A stretch of DNA of 64,000 bases from positions 344,585-408,584 of the forward strand of contig DABG01000018.1 in NCBI GenBank assembly GCA_002103075.1, in the 5' to 3' direction. The stretch comes from Candidatus Gastranaerophilales bacterium HUM_9. GTDB lineage: Bacteria > Cyanobacteriota > Vampirovibrionia > Gastranaerophilales > Gastranaerophilaceae. Positions 7,581 to 15,946 of this stretch are shown here, piece by piece (position 1 is the stretch's first letter; every line of letters begins with the position of its first letter). Under the pieces are notes generated by a model. It had not been told where the DNA came from. It ran no database searches and saw nothing but the letters and a program-made list of their open reading frames with translations. A program made the position numbers and the translations under genes.

Positions 7581-7901
7581 ATGTCAGAGCCAACAATAAA
7601 AATTGAACTATATTCAAACAAATCATTAATAGACAAAGGGTTTCAAGAACTCGTTAATAACGCAAAAAACAAAAAACAAATTTTACGTGAATTAAGCCAA
7701 TCTATTCTTGATTATATTGATGATGCATTTGAATCAGAGGGCAAAAATATACAAGGTGAAAAATGGCAAGATTGGTCACAAAATTATTATGACAAAATTC
7801 GTAAAAAAATAGGTGGTCAAATTTTACAACTTAATGGTGATTTAAGAAAATCTATCCAAAGAAAAGTTAATGATGATATAACAATTATTATTTTATTATG
7901 A
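7581..7901 (+). pseudogene. Truncated phage virion-morphogenesis (tail completion) protein
   Basis: The 106 residues resemble the N-terminal two thirds of the Mu gpG-like / P2 S-like tail completion family: a conserved W-x-x-W segment (EKWQDWSQNYYDKIRKK) followed by ILQLNGDLRKSIQ, matching the family's L-x-x-(T/N)G-x-L-x-x-S motif. Intact members continue about 40-50 residues with a V-x-V-G-T-x-x-x-YA-x-x-H-Q-x-G block; here the frame stops after DDITIIILL. No other phage structural gene is near, so this is an isolated remnant. AGAAAGG before the ATG still looks like a ribosome-binding site. Confidence 0.6.
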
Positions 7902-8022
7902 CAAGTATATAATTGTTTTCTCTAGTATAATTATACTATTTTTTCAGATTTGATTAATGTTTAGAATTTTTCTTCCGTTTTCTATAAAACTGTGAAATCA
8001 CTAGAATTATAGGATAATTTTT

Positions 8023-8199
8023 ATGAGTTTAAACGAAGATTGCTTACTTAGATTTTTATTGAACCCTGATGAACTTGCGATTACTACAGAAATCCTGAAA
8101 ACAGGTAACAAAGAATTTGAAAGGAATTTTATTATTAATAATTTTTCTACTAAAATAAATACTATGTCGAGCAAAATTTTAAAAAATAATGAGGTGTAA
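8023..8199 (+). CDS. Small protein of unknown function (58 residues)
   Basis: An ATG with an AGGA site starts a 58-codon frame (MSLNEDCLLRFLLNPDEL...) that ends 3 nt before the next gene. Its last codons contain the GAGGTG ribosome-binding site of the CHASE2-GGDEF gene, which argues that the two are co-transcribed and translationally coupled. No family is recognised. Confidence 0.55.
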   Translation: MSLNEDCLLRFLLNPDELAITTEILKTGNKEFERNFIINNFSTKINTMSSKILKNNEV

Positions 8200-8201
8200 T
8201 T

Positions 8202-10019
8202 TTGAATAAACATTTTTCAAAACAAAAGCTACTTGATTATCTTGCATATTTTTTGATAATAGCATCAATATTATTTATAGTTTTTATGTTAGCTAACAAC
8301 AAGATGATAGTAAATTTCTTTAATGACTCTGAAAACAAATCATTTGATTATCGTCAATCGTTGTTGGTTAAACATAGACATTTAAAACCAAGCAAGGATA
8401 TTGTAATTGTTGCTATAGATGACGGTAGTTATGAATATATTTTAGATAAGTATGGCGAATGGCCTATCTCAAGAGATATTTATGCAAAGATTATTGATAG
8501 AATTGAAAAAAATAACCCTAAAGCAATCGTTTTTGATTTAATGTTTATCAAATCATTTAAAACAAATCCAACAGCTGACACCATTTTAGCTAACACAATG
8601 GCAAAATATAATAATATTTATACAGCTATAAATTTTGACAACCAATCTTATGAGGTGAGAACTCCTATTGAGCTACCTGAACGATTAGCAGTGAATGTAG
8701 ATAACCAGTCAAATGTTGATTTTAGAAGAAACCTTGGCTTCACAAATTGTCGTAGCATTATCTCCAAAATATTAGAAACTAAAACAAAAGTAGGTATGAT
8801 AAATATTAACCGTTCAGAAGACGGCATCATTAGAAAAGTGCCTGTTTTTGCATATTATAACAACCATTATTATCCACATTTGACTCTAAGTGTTGGAAAC
8901 GATTTGATTAATAATTCAAAAACAGATTTTGTAATTGATAGTGGTGCTAATTTGTTGCTAGGTGATAAAAAAATACCTTTAACATCAACCGGAGAAGCCG
9001 TTTTAAACTGGTATGGACCATCTTTAGAAACCTATAAAAATATTCCATTCCATAAATTGATTAAATCAATCGAAAATGGAACTATGAACGATGGCTTTGA
9101 TTTTAAGGACAAGATAGTTTTCATCGGAACAACTGCATCAAGTCTATTTGATACAAAAAGCGTACCTATCGATAAAATTTATCCAGGAGTAGAAATCCAT
9201 GCTACTTATATGAACAATCTACTTGATAACAGTTTTGTAAAACAAACAACTCCATTTGTGAATGCAATAATTATAGTACTATTAGCATTAGTAGTTAGTT
9301 TTATTGTGTTCAAATCAACCTCTGCAATCTTTGCAACAACTTCAACTGTGTTATTAGCGAGTGCTTATTATTTAGCATCATATTATATTCTAAAATTTTT
9401 TAATTTATGGATACCAGTGGTTGTGCCATTGTTTGTAATATTAATAACTTTTGCGATTTCATACTTAACAAAATATTTAATTAAATCAAAGGATTTTGAA
9501 CATCAATATAAATTAGCTACAACAGATGGTTTAACAGAACTATACAACCACAGATATTTTCAAGATACATTAAGAAAACAGATTGATTCGTCAAAGCGTT
9601 ACGAACAAAAATTCTCGTTAATCATTTTGGATATCGATTTCTTCAAAAAGTTCAACGACCAATATGGACACCAGATTGGAGATGAAGTTTTGAGAACTGT
9701 ATCTAATATTTTGAAGAAAAACACACGTACCACAGACTACGTTTGCAGATACGGTGGGGAAGAAATGAGTATAATTTTGCCACAAACATCAAAAACAGAG
9801 GCTTTAATTAATGCACAAAGAATTTGCGATGCTGTTGCAAACACACCATTAAAAATTTCAAACAATAAGGAAGTAAATATAACTATCAGCTTGGGTGTAT
9901 CGACATTCCCAGAGAATGGCGAAAGTCCTCAAAAATTGATAGAATATGCTGACCAAGCCTTATATAACGCAAAAGAAAACGGAAGAAATCAAGTAGGAAA
10001 AGGAAGCGATGACAAATAG
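8202..10019 (+). CDS. CHASE2-sensor diguanylate cyclase
   Basis: A membrane signalling protein predicted to make cyclic di-GMP in response to an extracytoplasmic signal. Layout: one N-terminal membrane segment (residues ~12-30), a CHASE2 sensor domain (~45-345, with DIVIVAIDDGSYE, WPISRD, KDKIVFIGTTA and YPGVEIHA), three membrane helices (~350-425), and a GGDEF domain. The active-site loop is GGEEM rather than GG(D/E)EF, and the RTTD inhibitory site lies five residues before it, so product feedback is likely. The start is a TTG behind GAGGTG, directly after the small 58-residue gene; its end overlaps trmFO by 11 bp. Confidence 0.9.
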   Translation: MNKHFSKQKLLDYLAYFLIIASILFIVFMLANNKMIVNFFNDSENKSFDYRQSLLVKHRHLKPSKDIVIVAIDDGSYEYILDKYGEWPISRDIYAKIIDRIEKNNPKAIVFDLMFIKSFKTNPTADTILANTMAKYNNIYTAINFDNQSYEVRTPIELPERLAVNVDNQSNVDFRRNLGFTNCRSIISKILETKTKVGMININRSEDGIIRKVPVFAYYNNHYYPHLTLSVGNDLINNSKTDFVIDSGANLLLGDKKIPLTSTGEAVLNWYGPSLETYKNIPFHKLIKSIENGTMNDGFDFKDKIVFIGTTASSLFDTKSVPIDKIYPGVEIHATYMNNLLDNSFVKQTTPFVNAIIIVLLALVVSFIVFKSTSAIFATTSTVLLASAYYLASYYILKFFNLWIPVVVPLFVILITFAISYLTKYLIKSKDFEHQYKLATTDGLTELYNHRYFQDTLRKQIDSSKRYEQKFSLIILDIDFFKKFNDQYGHQIGDEVLRTVSNILKKNTRTTDYVCRYGGEEMSIILPQTSKTEALINAQRICDAVANTPLKISNNKEVNITISLGVSTFPENGESPQKLIEYADQALYNAKENGRNQVGKGSDDK

Positions 10020-11322
10020 AGTAAATATAGTAGGTGGAGGACTTGCTGGTTCTGAAGCAGCTTTACAACTTGCGAAACGTGGAATAAAAGTTAATCTTTA
10101 TGAAATGCGACCTAAAAAGTCAACAGGAGCACACGTTAGTGGAGACTTTGCAGAATTTGTATGTTCAAACAGCTTAGGTTCTTTTGATGTAACAAATGCA
10201 AGTGGACTTTTAAAAAAAGAAATGGAATTATTAGGTGGTGAACTAATAAAAATCGCTTACGATTGCTCTGTACCAGCTGGAAACGCACTTGCTATTGATA
10301 GAACATTGTTTTCTAGGACTGTAACTGAAAAAATTCGTTCTAATGAGAATATTACTGTTATTGAGGGCGAAGTTGAAAAGATACCTGAAGGTTATACGAT
10401 TATGGCATCAGGTCCTTTGACAAGCGATATTTTATCAAAAGATATTCAACAATTTACTGAAGAAGAACACTTGCATTTCTTTGATGCGATTGCACCAATT
10501 ATAGAAAAAGACAGTATAAATTTTGATATAGCGTTTTATGCAAGTAGATATGATAAGGGTGAAGCTTCTTATATTAATTGTCCAATGAACAAAGAACAAT
10601 ACGAAAAATTCTACGAATTTTTAATAAATGCACCCAAAATTGAATTAAAAGAATTTGAGAAAAAGGCAAAGTTTTTTGAATCTTGTTTACCTGTTGAGGT
10701 ATTAGCATCAAGAGGTGTTGATACTTTAAGATTTGGTCCAATGAAACCTGTTGGATTGGTTGACAAAAGAACAGGTGACGAAAATTATGCAGTTGTACAA
10801 CTTAGACAAGATAATAGTGCAAAAACTTTGTATAATATTGTTGGGTTTCAGACCAATTTGAAATGGGGTGCACAAAAAGAATTAATTTCTTTAATACCAG
10901 GACTTGAGAACGCAAATATTATGCGATATGGAGTAATGCACAGAAATACCTTTGTAAATAGTCCAGAAATATTGCTACCAACCTTGCAAACAAAAAAACG
11001 AAATGATTTGTTTTTTGCAGGACAAATTACAGGAACAGAAGGGTACACAGAATCTATTGCGACAGGCATGCTTGCTGGTATAAATATGGCAAGATTAGTA
11101 GAAGGTAAGGAATTATTAGAATTACCAACAGAGATGATGCTAGGAGCTTTGACACATTATATAACATCACCTGTACAAAAACATTTTCAACCAATAAATT
11201 CAAATTGGGCGATTGTAAAAGAGATGGAAATACCTAAAAAGATAAGAAAGAATAAGAAAGAAAAGAATAAAATCTTGTCAGATAGAGCCATTGAAGTTGC
11301 AAAAAATATTATAATAGAGTAA
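10009..11322 (+). CDS. trmFO: Methylene-THF-dependent tRNA (uracil-54-C5) methyltransferase
   Basis: Folate- and FAD-dependent enzyme that makes ribothymidine at position 54 of tRNA. The FAD-binding GGGLAGSEAA motif, YEMRPKKSTGAH, FVCSNSLG with the cysteine, AGNALAIDR, and GQITGTEGYTESIATG are all family signatures, and 437 residues is the expected length. It overlaps the upstream cyclase gene by 11 bp and is followed by the promoter of tRNA-Glu. Confidence 0.95.
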   Translation: MTNRVNIVGGGLAGSEAALQLAKRGIKVNLYEMRPKKSTGAHVSGDFAEFVCSNSLGSFDVTNASGLLKKEMELLGGELIKIAYDCSVPAGNALAIDRTLFSRTVTEKIRSNENITVIEGEVEKIPEGYTIMASGPLTSDILSKDIQQFTEEEHLHFFDAIAPIIEKDSINFDIAFYASRYDKGEASYINCPMNKEQYEKFYEFLINAPKIELKEFEKKAKFFESCLPVEVLASRGVDTLRFGPMKPVGLVDKRTGDENYAVVQLRQDNSAKTLYNIVGFQTNLKWGAQKELISLIPGLENANIMRYGVMHRNTFVNSPEILLPTLQTKKRNDLFFAGQITGTEGYTESIATGMLAGINMARLVEGKELLELPTEMMLGALTHYITSPVQKHFQPINSNWAIVKEMEIPKKIRKNKKEKNKILSDRAIEVAKNIIIE

Positions 11323-11337
11323 TTTTAAAAAAAATAC

Positions 11338-11365
11338 TTGACTTACAATCTTGTTTTAGTACAAT
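11338..11365 (+). promoter_or_regulatory. Promoter of tRNA-Glu
   Basis: TTGACT at 11338-11343, a 16-bp spacer and TACAAT at 11360-11365, 15 bp before the mature tRNA. Confidence 0.75.
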
Positions 11366-11380
11366 AGAACATGTCGGTAA

Positions 11381-11456
11381 GCCCCCATCGTCTAGAGGCC
11401 TAGGACAACACCCTTTCACGGTGTAGACAGCGATTCGAATTCGCTTGGGGGTACCA
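11381..11456 (+). tRNA. tRNA-Glu (TTC)
   Basis: Acceptor GCCCCCA pairs with TGGGGGT; anticodon stem ACACC/GGTGT with loop CTTTCAC gives TTC. The discriminator is A and CCA is encoded (11454-11456), unlike the Leu, Thr and Gly genes of this window. Confidence 0.95.
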
Positions 11457-11465
11457 TTTAAAATT

Positions 11466-11489
11466 AGGAGGCAATAAGCCTCCTTTTTT
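11466..11489 (+). terminator. Terminator after tRNA-Glu
   Basis: AGGAGGC, AATAA loop, GCCTCCT, then a T run. Confidence 0.85.
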
Positions 11490-11707
11490 AGTGAAAAACC
11501 AACTATTTGAGGCATTTCGAAAACTACCATTTTCATATACTTATCCTTTAGGTAATACTAATTGTTGTAAACGTTGTTTTGTATCTAGATCACTCTCTGA
11601 CCATCTTAAATAAAATTCGTTTTACATTTAATAGATTTGTTTAATGCTTAGAAAAACATTCCCTAATACATCAAAAATCATTTTTAAAAATTATAATAAC
11701 ATAATTT

Positions 11708-12049
11708 TTAGTTTTTATATGATGCAATTATACTATCAAATGTAGAAATTAAAGTATTATATGTAACTAAATCTTTATTTGATGCAGTATAGATTTTGTT
11801 TAAAATTTTTTCTTTTTCTTCATTATTTTTTGATTCTATTTGTAACCCAAAATCATCTAATGATAGGTTTAAAACTTCACAAAGTTTGAAAAATGTATCA
11901 AGAGCCGGAAAGTTAAGCCCTCGTTCAATATTACTAATATGTTTTTCACGAAGTCCAATCTTCTCTGCAAGCTGACATTGTGATAATTGTGCTTTTATTC
12001 TCGCCTGTCTTAGAATGCTACCTATAAACTTTTTATCATTATAAATCAT
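11708..12049 (-). CDS. XRE-family helix-turn-helix regulator
   Basis: A 113-residue protein with an N-terminal HTH_XRE domain (residues ~9-65: LRQARIKAQLSQCQLAEKIG, LREKHISNIERGLNFPALDTFFKLCEVLNLS) and a short helical tail. It is a DNA-binding repressor type common in phages and stress circuits; the target is unknown. AAGGAT precedes the ATG. It is transcribed divergently from the EF-hand/HExxH gene across a 325-bp gap. Confidence 0.85.
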   Translation of the reverse strand: MIYNDKKFIGSILRQARIKAQLSQCQLAEKIGLREKHISNIERGLNFPALDTFFKLCEVLNLSLDDFGLQIESKNNEEKEKILNKIYTASNKDLVTYNTLISTFDSIIASYKN

Positions 12050-12374
12050 ATTAGTATCCTTTATACCTTATATAAAAATACCGTATTTATAATTCCTCAT
12101 GGAATCATGATTTATTATTGAATTGTGTCAGGGCATATATTATAGTAGTGACTCTTGTCAAATTTGAAAGGGCATAGGCTTACCAGAGAAGTCCCCTTGG
12201 TACAAAAGCAAGTAAGTGTACATGTGAAAGCATGTGCACTTTTGGGTTTTCATTTATGTAAATACAATCTTTTTATTCCTTCACTTTGCTGAAATGTTAA
12301 AATCTATTAAAATTTTTTGTATTTATGAAATTGCTTAATTTCATGCGTTTTTATATAGTCAAGGTAGAGCATTT
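12050..12374. other. Gene-free gap with possible structured RNA
   Basis: No coding sequence is seen. On the plus strand a plausible TTGAAT...TTATAG promoter (12118-12145) precedes a run of hairpins: TACCA/TGGTA at 12181-12202 and a 12-bp stem with a GAAA tetraloop at 12214-12241. These could belong to a small RNA of ~100 nt or the leader of the gene at 12375. I could not match it to SRP RNA, 6S RNA or a known riboswitch. Confidence 0.35.
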
Positions 12375-13991
12375 ATGTCTGAAGTGAACAAAGAAGAAAT
12401 CAATTTTGATATAAAAAATAGAAATTTTTCTCTGAAAAAATCTGATTTCAAAGAAAATAAAAAAGAACAATTTTTGTTTGATTATTTAACAAATAATAGT
12501 TATAACAAATTGAGTAAATCTGATTCAAAATATGTTGCAATAAATATGCTTGATAAAGAAGAAGGCACAAAAGGCACTATCACACAACAAGACATTAATA
12601 TTTTTTTAGAAGATGAAAAAGTTAAGAAAAAAGATATCACACAACAAGATTTGCTAAATTTCATTAACAAAATGTATAAACTCAATCCGACTGCTGATGA
12701 AAAAATTTTAGACCAAGTATTACAATACAAAGATGAAACAGGAAAACCGATAATGACACCTGAATTAAAAGAAATCTTTGGATTTGAATATAGTGATATT
12801 TCCCAAAAAATTGCTGACAAAAACGGGAATGTTCAAAATGGTATGGAAATTTTTGACTTGAATGATGATGGCAAGATTGATTATGTAGAAAAAGATTATC
12901 AAACTAAAAATGGAATTGGTAATTATTCTAAAATTACTAATTTTTATAACTATTTAGAACAATTAGATAAAAATTCAAGTTCTTCTATAGAAGTTGACAG
13001 TATTATCACAAAAGAAGATAAACAAAAAGCGTATGATAAAGCAAAAAACGAATTAGATGTAGCTAATCAAGAAAAATTGGAAAACTCTAGTCTAAAAGAT
13101 GAAAATGGTAATAATATTGTTACCAAAGAGATTAAAACTCAATTTAATACCAACGATAAAATTGCGTTTAAAGATATCGTAGACAATGATGGTAATATTA
13201 AAAAAGGGTTTGAGATTTTTGACTTAAATGGTGATGGTAAAATCGATAACAAGGAAAAAGGCTATTTTTCAGCTGCGGGGCATTTTACGTATAAACCTAA
13301 AGAAAATATTGATATATCAGAATTTTTAAATGCACTGACTGAGCTTGATAAGGTTGGCTATGTAGAAAGTACCGGTAATAATACTGAAAATAAAACAATT
13401 ACAACTCAAGATAAAAAATCAATATATAAAATACTTGAGAGTGGTGTTTATATGCTGGAAAATATTAAGAATTTTCCGCCAGAATTACAACAAGAATATG
13501 CAGATGAATTAAAAGAGCAATGTTTATATAATAACAATAGAAAAAATACTGTTGGAAGACATATTGATAATATGATAGCACTTGATACTGAATCAATTTC
13601 AAAGCCAGAGATTGCATCTGTTATGACTCATGAATTAACACACGCTCTTTTAGATAATAAAATGCCGGCACTTCAACAAGAAGTAGTGACGTTTTTTATG
13701 GAATATAAATTGTATTCAGAAGCTAAAAAGAATGACCCTAACTATTCTAAACAAGTTGATGCCCTTTCGAGCACTGGTATAAAGACAATAGTTATCGATA
13801 AGGATTACATGAATTTTATTGATACTATGAAAAAAGAACACCCAGAAATGAGTGAAAAAGATATTGCAGTTGAAGCGTTTTTAAAATACAAGTTTAAATA
13901 CTATAATGTCAAATATCAAAAACCTGTTTCAGCAGATTATATCAGGAATTTGGATTATTCAGCAGCGGAAAAGTTTTTTGAAATTAAATAA
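12375..13991 (+). CDS. EF-hand protein with C-terminal HExxH metallopeptidase motif
   Basis: A 538-residue protein. Two EF-hand-like calcium loops are clear: DLNDDGKIDYVE (around residue 161) and DLNGDGKIDNKE (around residue 288), each preceded by an (M/F)EIF helix end. The C-terminal third has VMTHELTHALLDN (around residues 415-427), the zincin HExxH signature with HELTH, so a calcium-regulated zinc protease is plausible. There is no classical signal peptide. The protein is acidic and Lys/Asn-rich like the other lineage-specific proteins here. Function is inferred from motifs only; a third zinc ligand was not identified. Confidence 0.7.
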   Translation: MSEVNKEEINFDIKNRNFSLKKSDFKENKKEQFLFDYLTNNSYNKLSKSDSKYVAINMLDKEEGTKGTITQQDINIFLEDEKVKKKDITQQDLLNFINKMYKLNPTADEKILDQVLQYKDETGKPIMTPELKEIFGFEYSDISQKIADKNGNVQNGMEIFDLNDDGKIDYVEKDYQTKNGIGNYSKITNFYNYLEQLDKNSSSSIEVDSIITKEDKQKAYDKAKNELDVANQEKLENSSLKDENGNNIVTKEIKTQFNTNDKIAFKDIVDNDGNIKKGFEIFDLNGDGKIDNKEKGYFSAAGHFTYKPKENIDISEFLNALTELDKVGYVESTGNNTENKTITTQDKKSIYKILESGVYMLENIKNFPPELQQEYADELKEQCLYNNNRKNTVGRHIDNMIALDTESISKPEIASVMTHELTHALLDNKMPALQQEVVTFFMEYKLYSEAKKNDPNYSKQVDALSSTGIKTIVIDKDYMNFIDTMKKEHPEMSEKDIAVEAFLKYKFKYYNVKYQKPVSADYIRNLDYSAAEKFFEIK

Positions 13992-14011
13992 TTACCCGAA
14001 AAATTAAACAA

Positions 14012-14041
14012 AAAAATAAGTCCAATAATGGACTTATTTTT
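14012..14041. terminator. Terminator after EF-hand protease gene
   Basis: AAATAAGTCC pairs with GGACTTATTT around a short loop, followed by T's. It sits directly beside the duplicated tRNA-Asp 3' end. Confidence 0.75.
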
Positions 14042-14044
14042 ATT

Positions 14045-14063
14045 AAATGGCGGGAACGACGAG
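14045..14063 (-). repeat. Duplicated 3' end of tRNA-Asp
   Basis: AAATGGCGGGAACGACGAG repeats exactly the sequence at 14230-14248, that is the encoded CCA and last 13 bp of tRNA-Asp plus 3 bp beyond. The two copies are 185 bp apart, and each is preceded by a different terminator-like hairpin. Confidence 0.85.
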
Positions 14064-14202
14064 CGGATTTACGTACGGACGACACGAAGTTAGTCCGGAT
14101 AGCGAACAGATTGAGCATACTGTGGCAACGCCACAAATGCGAAACTCTGAGAGCGTGGAGTAAATCCAAGACAGGCGAGAAGAGCCGAGGAGAAACAAAA
14201 TA

Positions 14203-14229
14203 AAAAAGACTTACTTTCGTAAGTCTTTT
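14203..14229 (-). terminator. Terminator of tRNA-Asp
   Basis: AAAAGACTTAC and GTAAGTCTTTT pair around TTTC; reading on the minus strand a T run follows. Confidence 0.8.
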
Positions 14230-14232
14230 AAA

Positions 14233-14310
14233 TGGCGGGAACGACGAGGCTCGAACTCGCGACCTCATGCGTGACAGGCATGCGCTCTAACCAAACTGAG
14301 CTACGCTCCC
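14233..14310 (-). tRNA. tRNA-Asp (GTC)
   Basis: Acceptor GGGAGCG pairs with CGTTCCC; anticodon loop CTGTCAC gives GTC; T arm TCGCGAGTTCGAGCCTCG. Discriminator G and an encoded CCA (14233-14235). Its 3' end is duplicated at 14045-14063. Confidence 0.95.
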
Positions 14311-14369
14311 ATTCGCTTATACATATTCTAACCCAACCCAAAAAAAATTGCAACACTTTTTTTATTATT

Positions 14370-15326
14370 TTATTTCGTATATATATTCTCAATTATATTA
14401 CCAATAATATCCACCTTTTGGCTATCTACCTTATGTCCTCCTCCATTAACATAATTACTGCTTGCCAATATTCCCTTTTTATCCGCAATTTGTTCTAACA
14501 CCTTCGCTCCCTCGGCTGATGTTACAGAATCATTCAAAGACTGAATTAGATGCACCGGTGTTTCTACTCCTTTTATATTCTCTAAAGAATTATAATTCTT
14601 CCCTGTAAGCCATTTTAATGGTTTAAATGTCTGGCTTAACTCATACAATTTCTTGGGCATGCCCAAGCCTAACCTTGCATGTTCTATGAACTTTTCTGTG
14701 AGTTTATCAGTATGCGTTATTGGTGCAACCAACACAACAGACTTAATATCTCTATGTGTTTTAGCAAAGTCTACTGTCAATGCTCCACCCATACTGTGTC
14801 CTAAAACTGTTACATTCTTTGGTGAAATTCCCTTTTCTTTTGTTATATATTCATACGCTTTTTCGACATCTTTGCTTAATTTATACTCAGAACACTTAGC
14901 ACTCTTATTTGCACCGTACCCCCTATACTCTAGTGCAAATACTCCAACACCCTTGTCAGTAATACTTTTATACATAGGCTGATAATTGGTCACATTCTGT
15001 GCCATTCCATGTAAAAACAACACATATTTATCAGAATTATTAGGGTTTATGTCCCAGCCAGAAATCTCTTTGCCACCACTACTTTTTAACTTGACTGTTT
15101 TAATTTTTCCCTCTAGTTCTGGAATAATTGGGTCAAATTTCACCTGAGAATTTTTCGCTGATACATTCATATAATCCATCAAATAATGTGCACAAGGATT
15201 AAACACATTATATGGTTTAGGTTTTGCACCAAAATTAATTGCTTCATTATTATTTGCTAACCTCGGAGTTTTATTATAAAAATTGCTATATTGATTAGTG
15301 ATATTAACGTTATTAATTATCTTCAT
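14370..15326 (-). CDS. Alpha/beta hydrolase with F-G-A-type N-terminal extension
   Basis: A serine hydrolase of the lysophospholipase/dienelactone-hydrolase group. The oxyanion segment VLFLHGMAQN, nucleophile elbow GHSMGG, acid in SLNDSVT and histidine in GGGHKVD form a complete triad. The first ~45 residues precede the fold and carry INFGAK. I choose the ATG at 15326 (MKIINNVNI) rather than 15332: there is no ribosome-binding site, the TAGCAA motif starts exactly 35 nt before it, and the M-K/R-I start recurs in the genes at 32820 and 55465. No Sec signal. Substrate unknown. Confidence 0.8.
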   Translation of the reverse strand: MKIINNVNITNQYSNFYNKTPRLANNNEAINFGAKPKPYNVFNPCAHYLMDYMNVSAKNSQVKFDPIIPELEGKIKTVKLKSSGGKEISGWDINPNNSDKYVLFLHGMAQNVTNYQPMYKSITDKGVGVFALEYRGYGANKSAKCSEYKLSKDVEKAYEYITKEKGISPKNVTVLGHSMGGALTVDFAKTHRDIKSVVLVAPITHTDKLTEKFIEHARLGLGMPKKLYELSQTFKPLKWLTGKNYNSLENIKGVETPVHLIQSLNDSVTSAEGAKVLEQIADKKGILASSNYVNGGGHKVDSQKVDIIGNIIENIYTK

Positions 15327-15363
15327 ATTCATAAGAACACGTCTAAAAAATATTTTTGCTAAT
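15327..15363 (-). promoter_or_regulatory. TAGCAA/A-T tract promoter motif
   Basis: On the minus strand TTAGCAAAAATATTTTTTAG followed by ACGTGTTCTTATG. TAGCAA begins 35 nt before the ATG at 15326, where a -35 element would lie for a leaderless transcript. Confidence 0.6.
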
Positions 15364-15493
15364 CAACATAATAAAATAAATCTTTTATATTACAAAATAT
15401 TGCAAACCAATTCCTTACAGAAAAAATAAAATCCTAAAAGTAAAAGCTCTCTAATCTAAATAAACATAGATAATCCACAAATTTGGTTGAAAC

Positions 15494-15769
15494 TTAAGCC
15501 ATATAATCTAATTTAGCTTCCTTCTTAAGTTGTGCTTCAGTATGTTTTTTCCAAGCAGATGCAACTTGATACATAAATTGAGCTTTTGCAGCTTGAGTTT
15601 CATTTTTAACATCTTGTTGATGTAAAGCATTGAAATTTGTTCTATTATTTGCTCCCAAGCCAGCTTGTCTAATTCCACCCAACATTGATTCATTTGCTTG
15701 CATCATTGCATAACCTGCTCTATGTTGTGCACTTATAGCTTGAAAATTTGCAATTGCTGAAACTAACAT
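15494..15769 (-). CDS. Small protein of unknown function
   Basis: A 91-residue Ala/Gln/Asn-rich protein, mostly helical, starting MLVSAIANFQAISAQHRAGYAMM. AAAGGG precedes the ATG. No membrane segment or signal peptide and no family recognised. The repetitive A-x-x-x-Q pattern suggests a coiled or helical bundle. It stands alone between two single-gene units. Confidence 0.6.
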   Translation of the reverse strand: MLVSAIANFQAISAQHRAGYAMMQANESMLGGIRQAGLGANNRTNFNALHQQDVKNETQAAKAQFMYQVASAWKKHTEAQLKKEAKLDYMA

Positions 15770-15946
15770 CTGTTCCCTTTATACACTAATAAATCTCTAC
15801 GCATGCTTATTCTATCACAACTTTTGTTTTTTCGCAACTGCCTACATTGTTAATTTAATATTTTTATACAAATTTGAGTATAATTCTTAAGATGTATTTA
15901 CAATTTCTACGGTTTTATACTATAATGTTATATATAGAGGTATATT

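Noticed and set aside
12120..12260. Possible SRP RNA or 6S RNA
   Set aside because: The GGAAGGAAGCAG-type SRP loop is missing and I could not draw the 6S central bubble; kept only as an unassigned structured segment.
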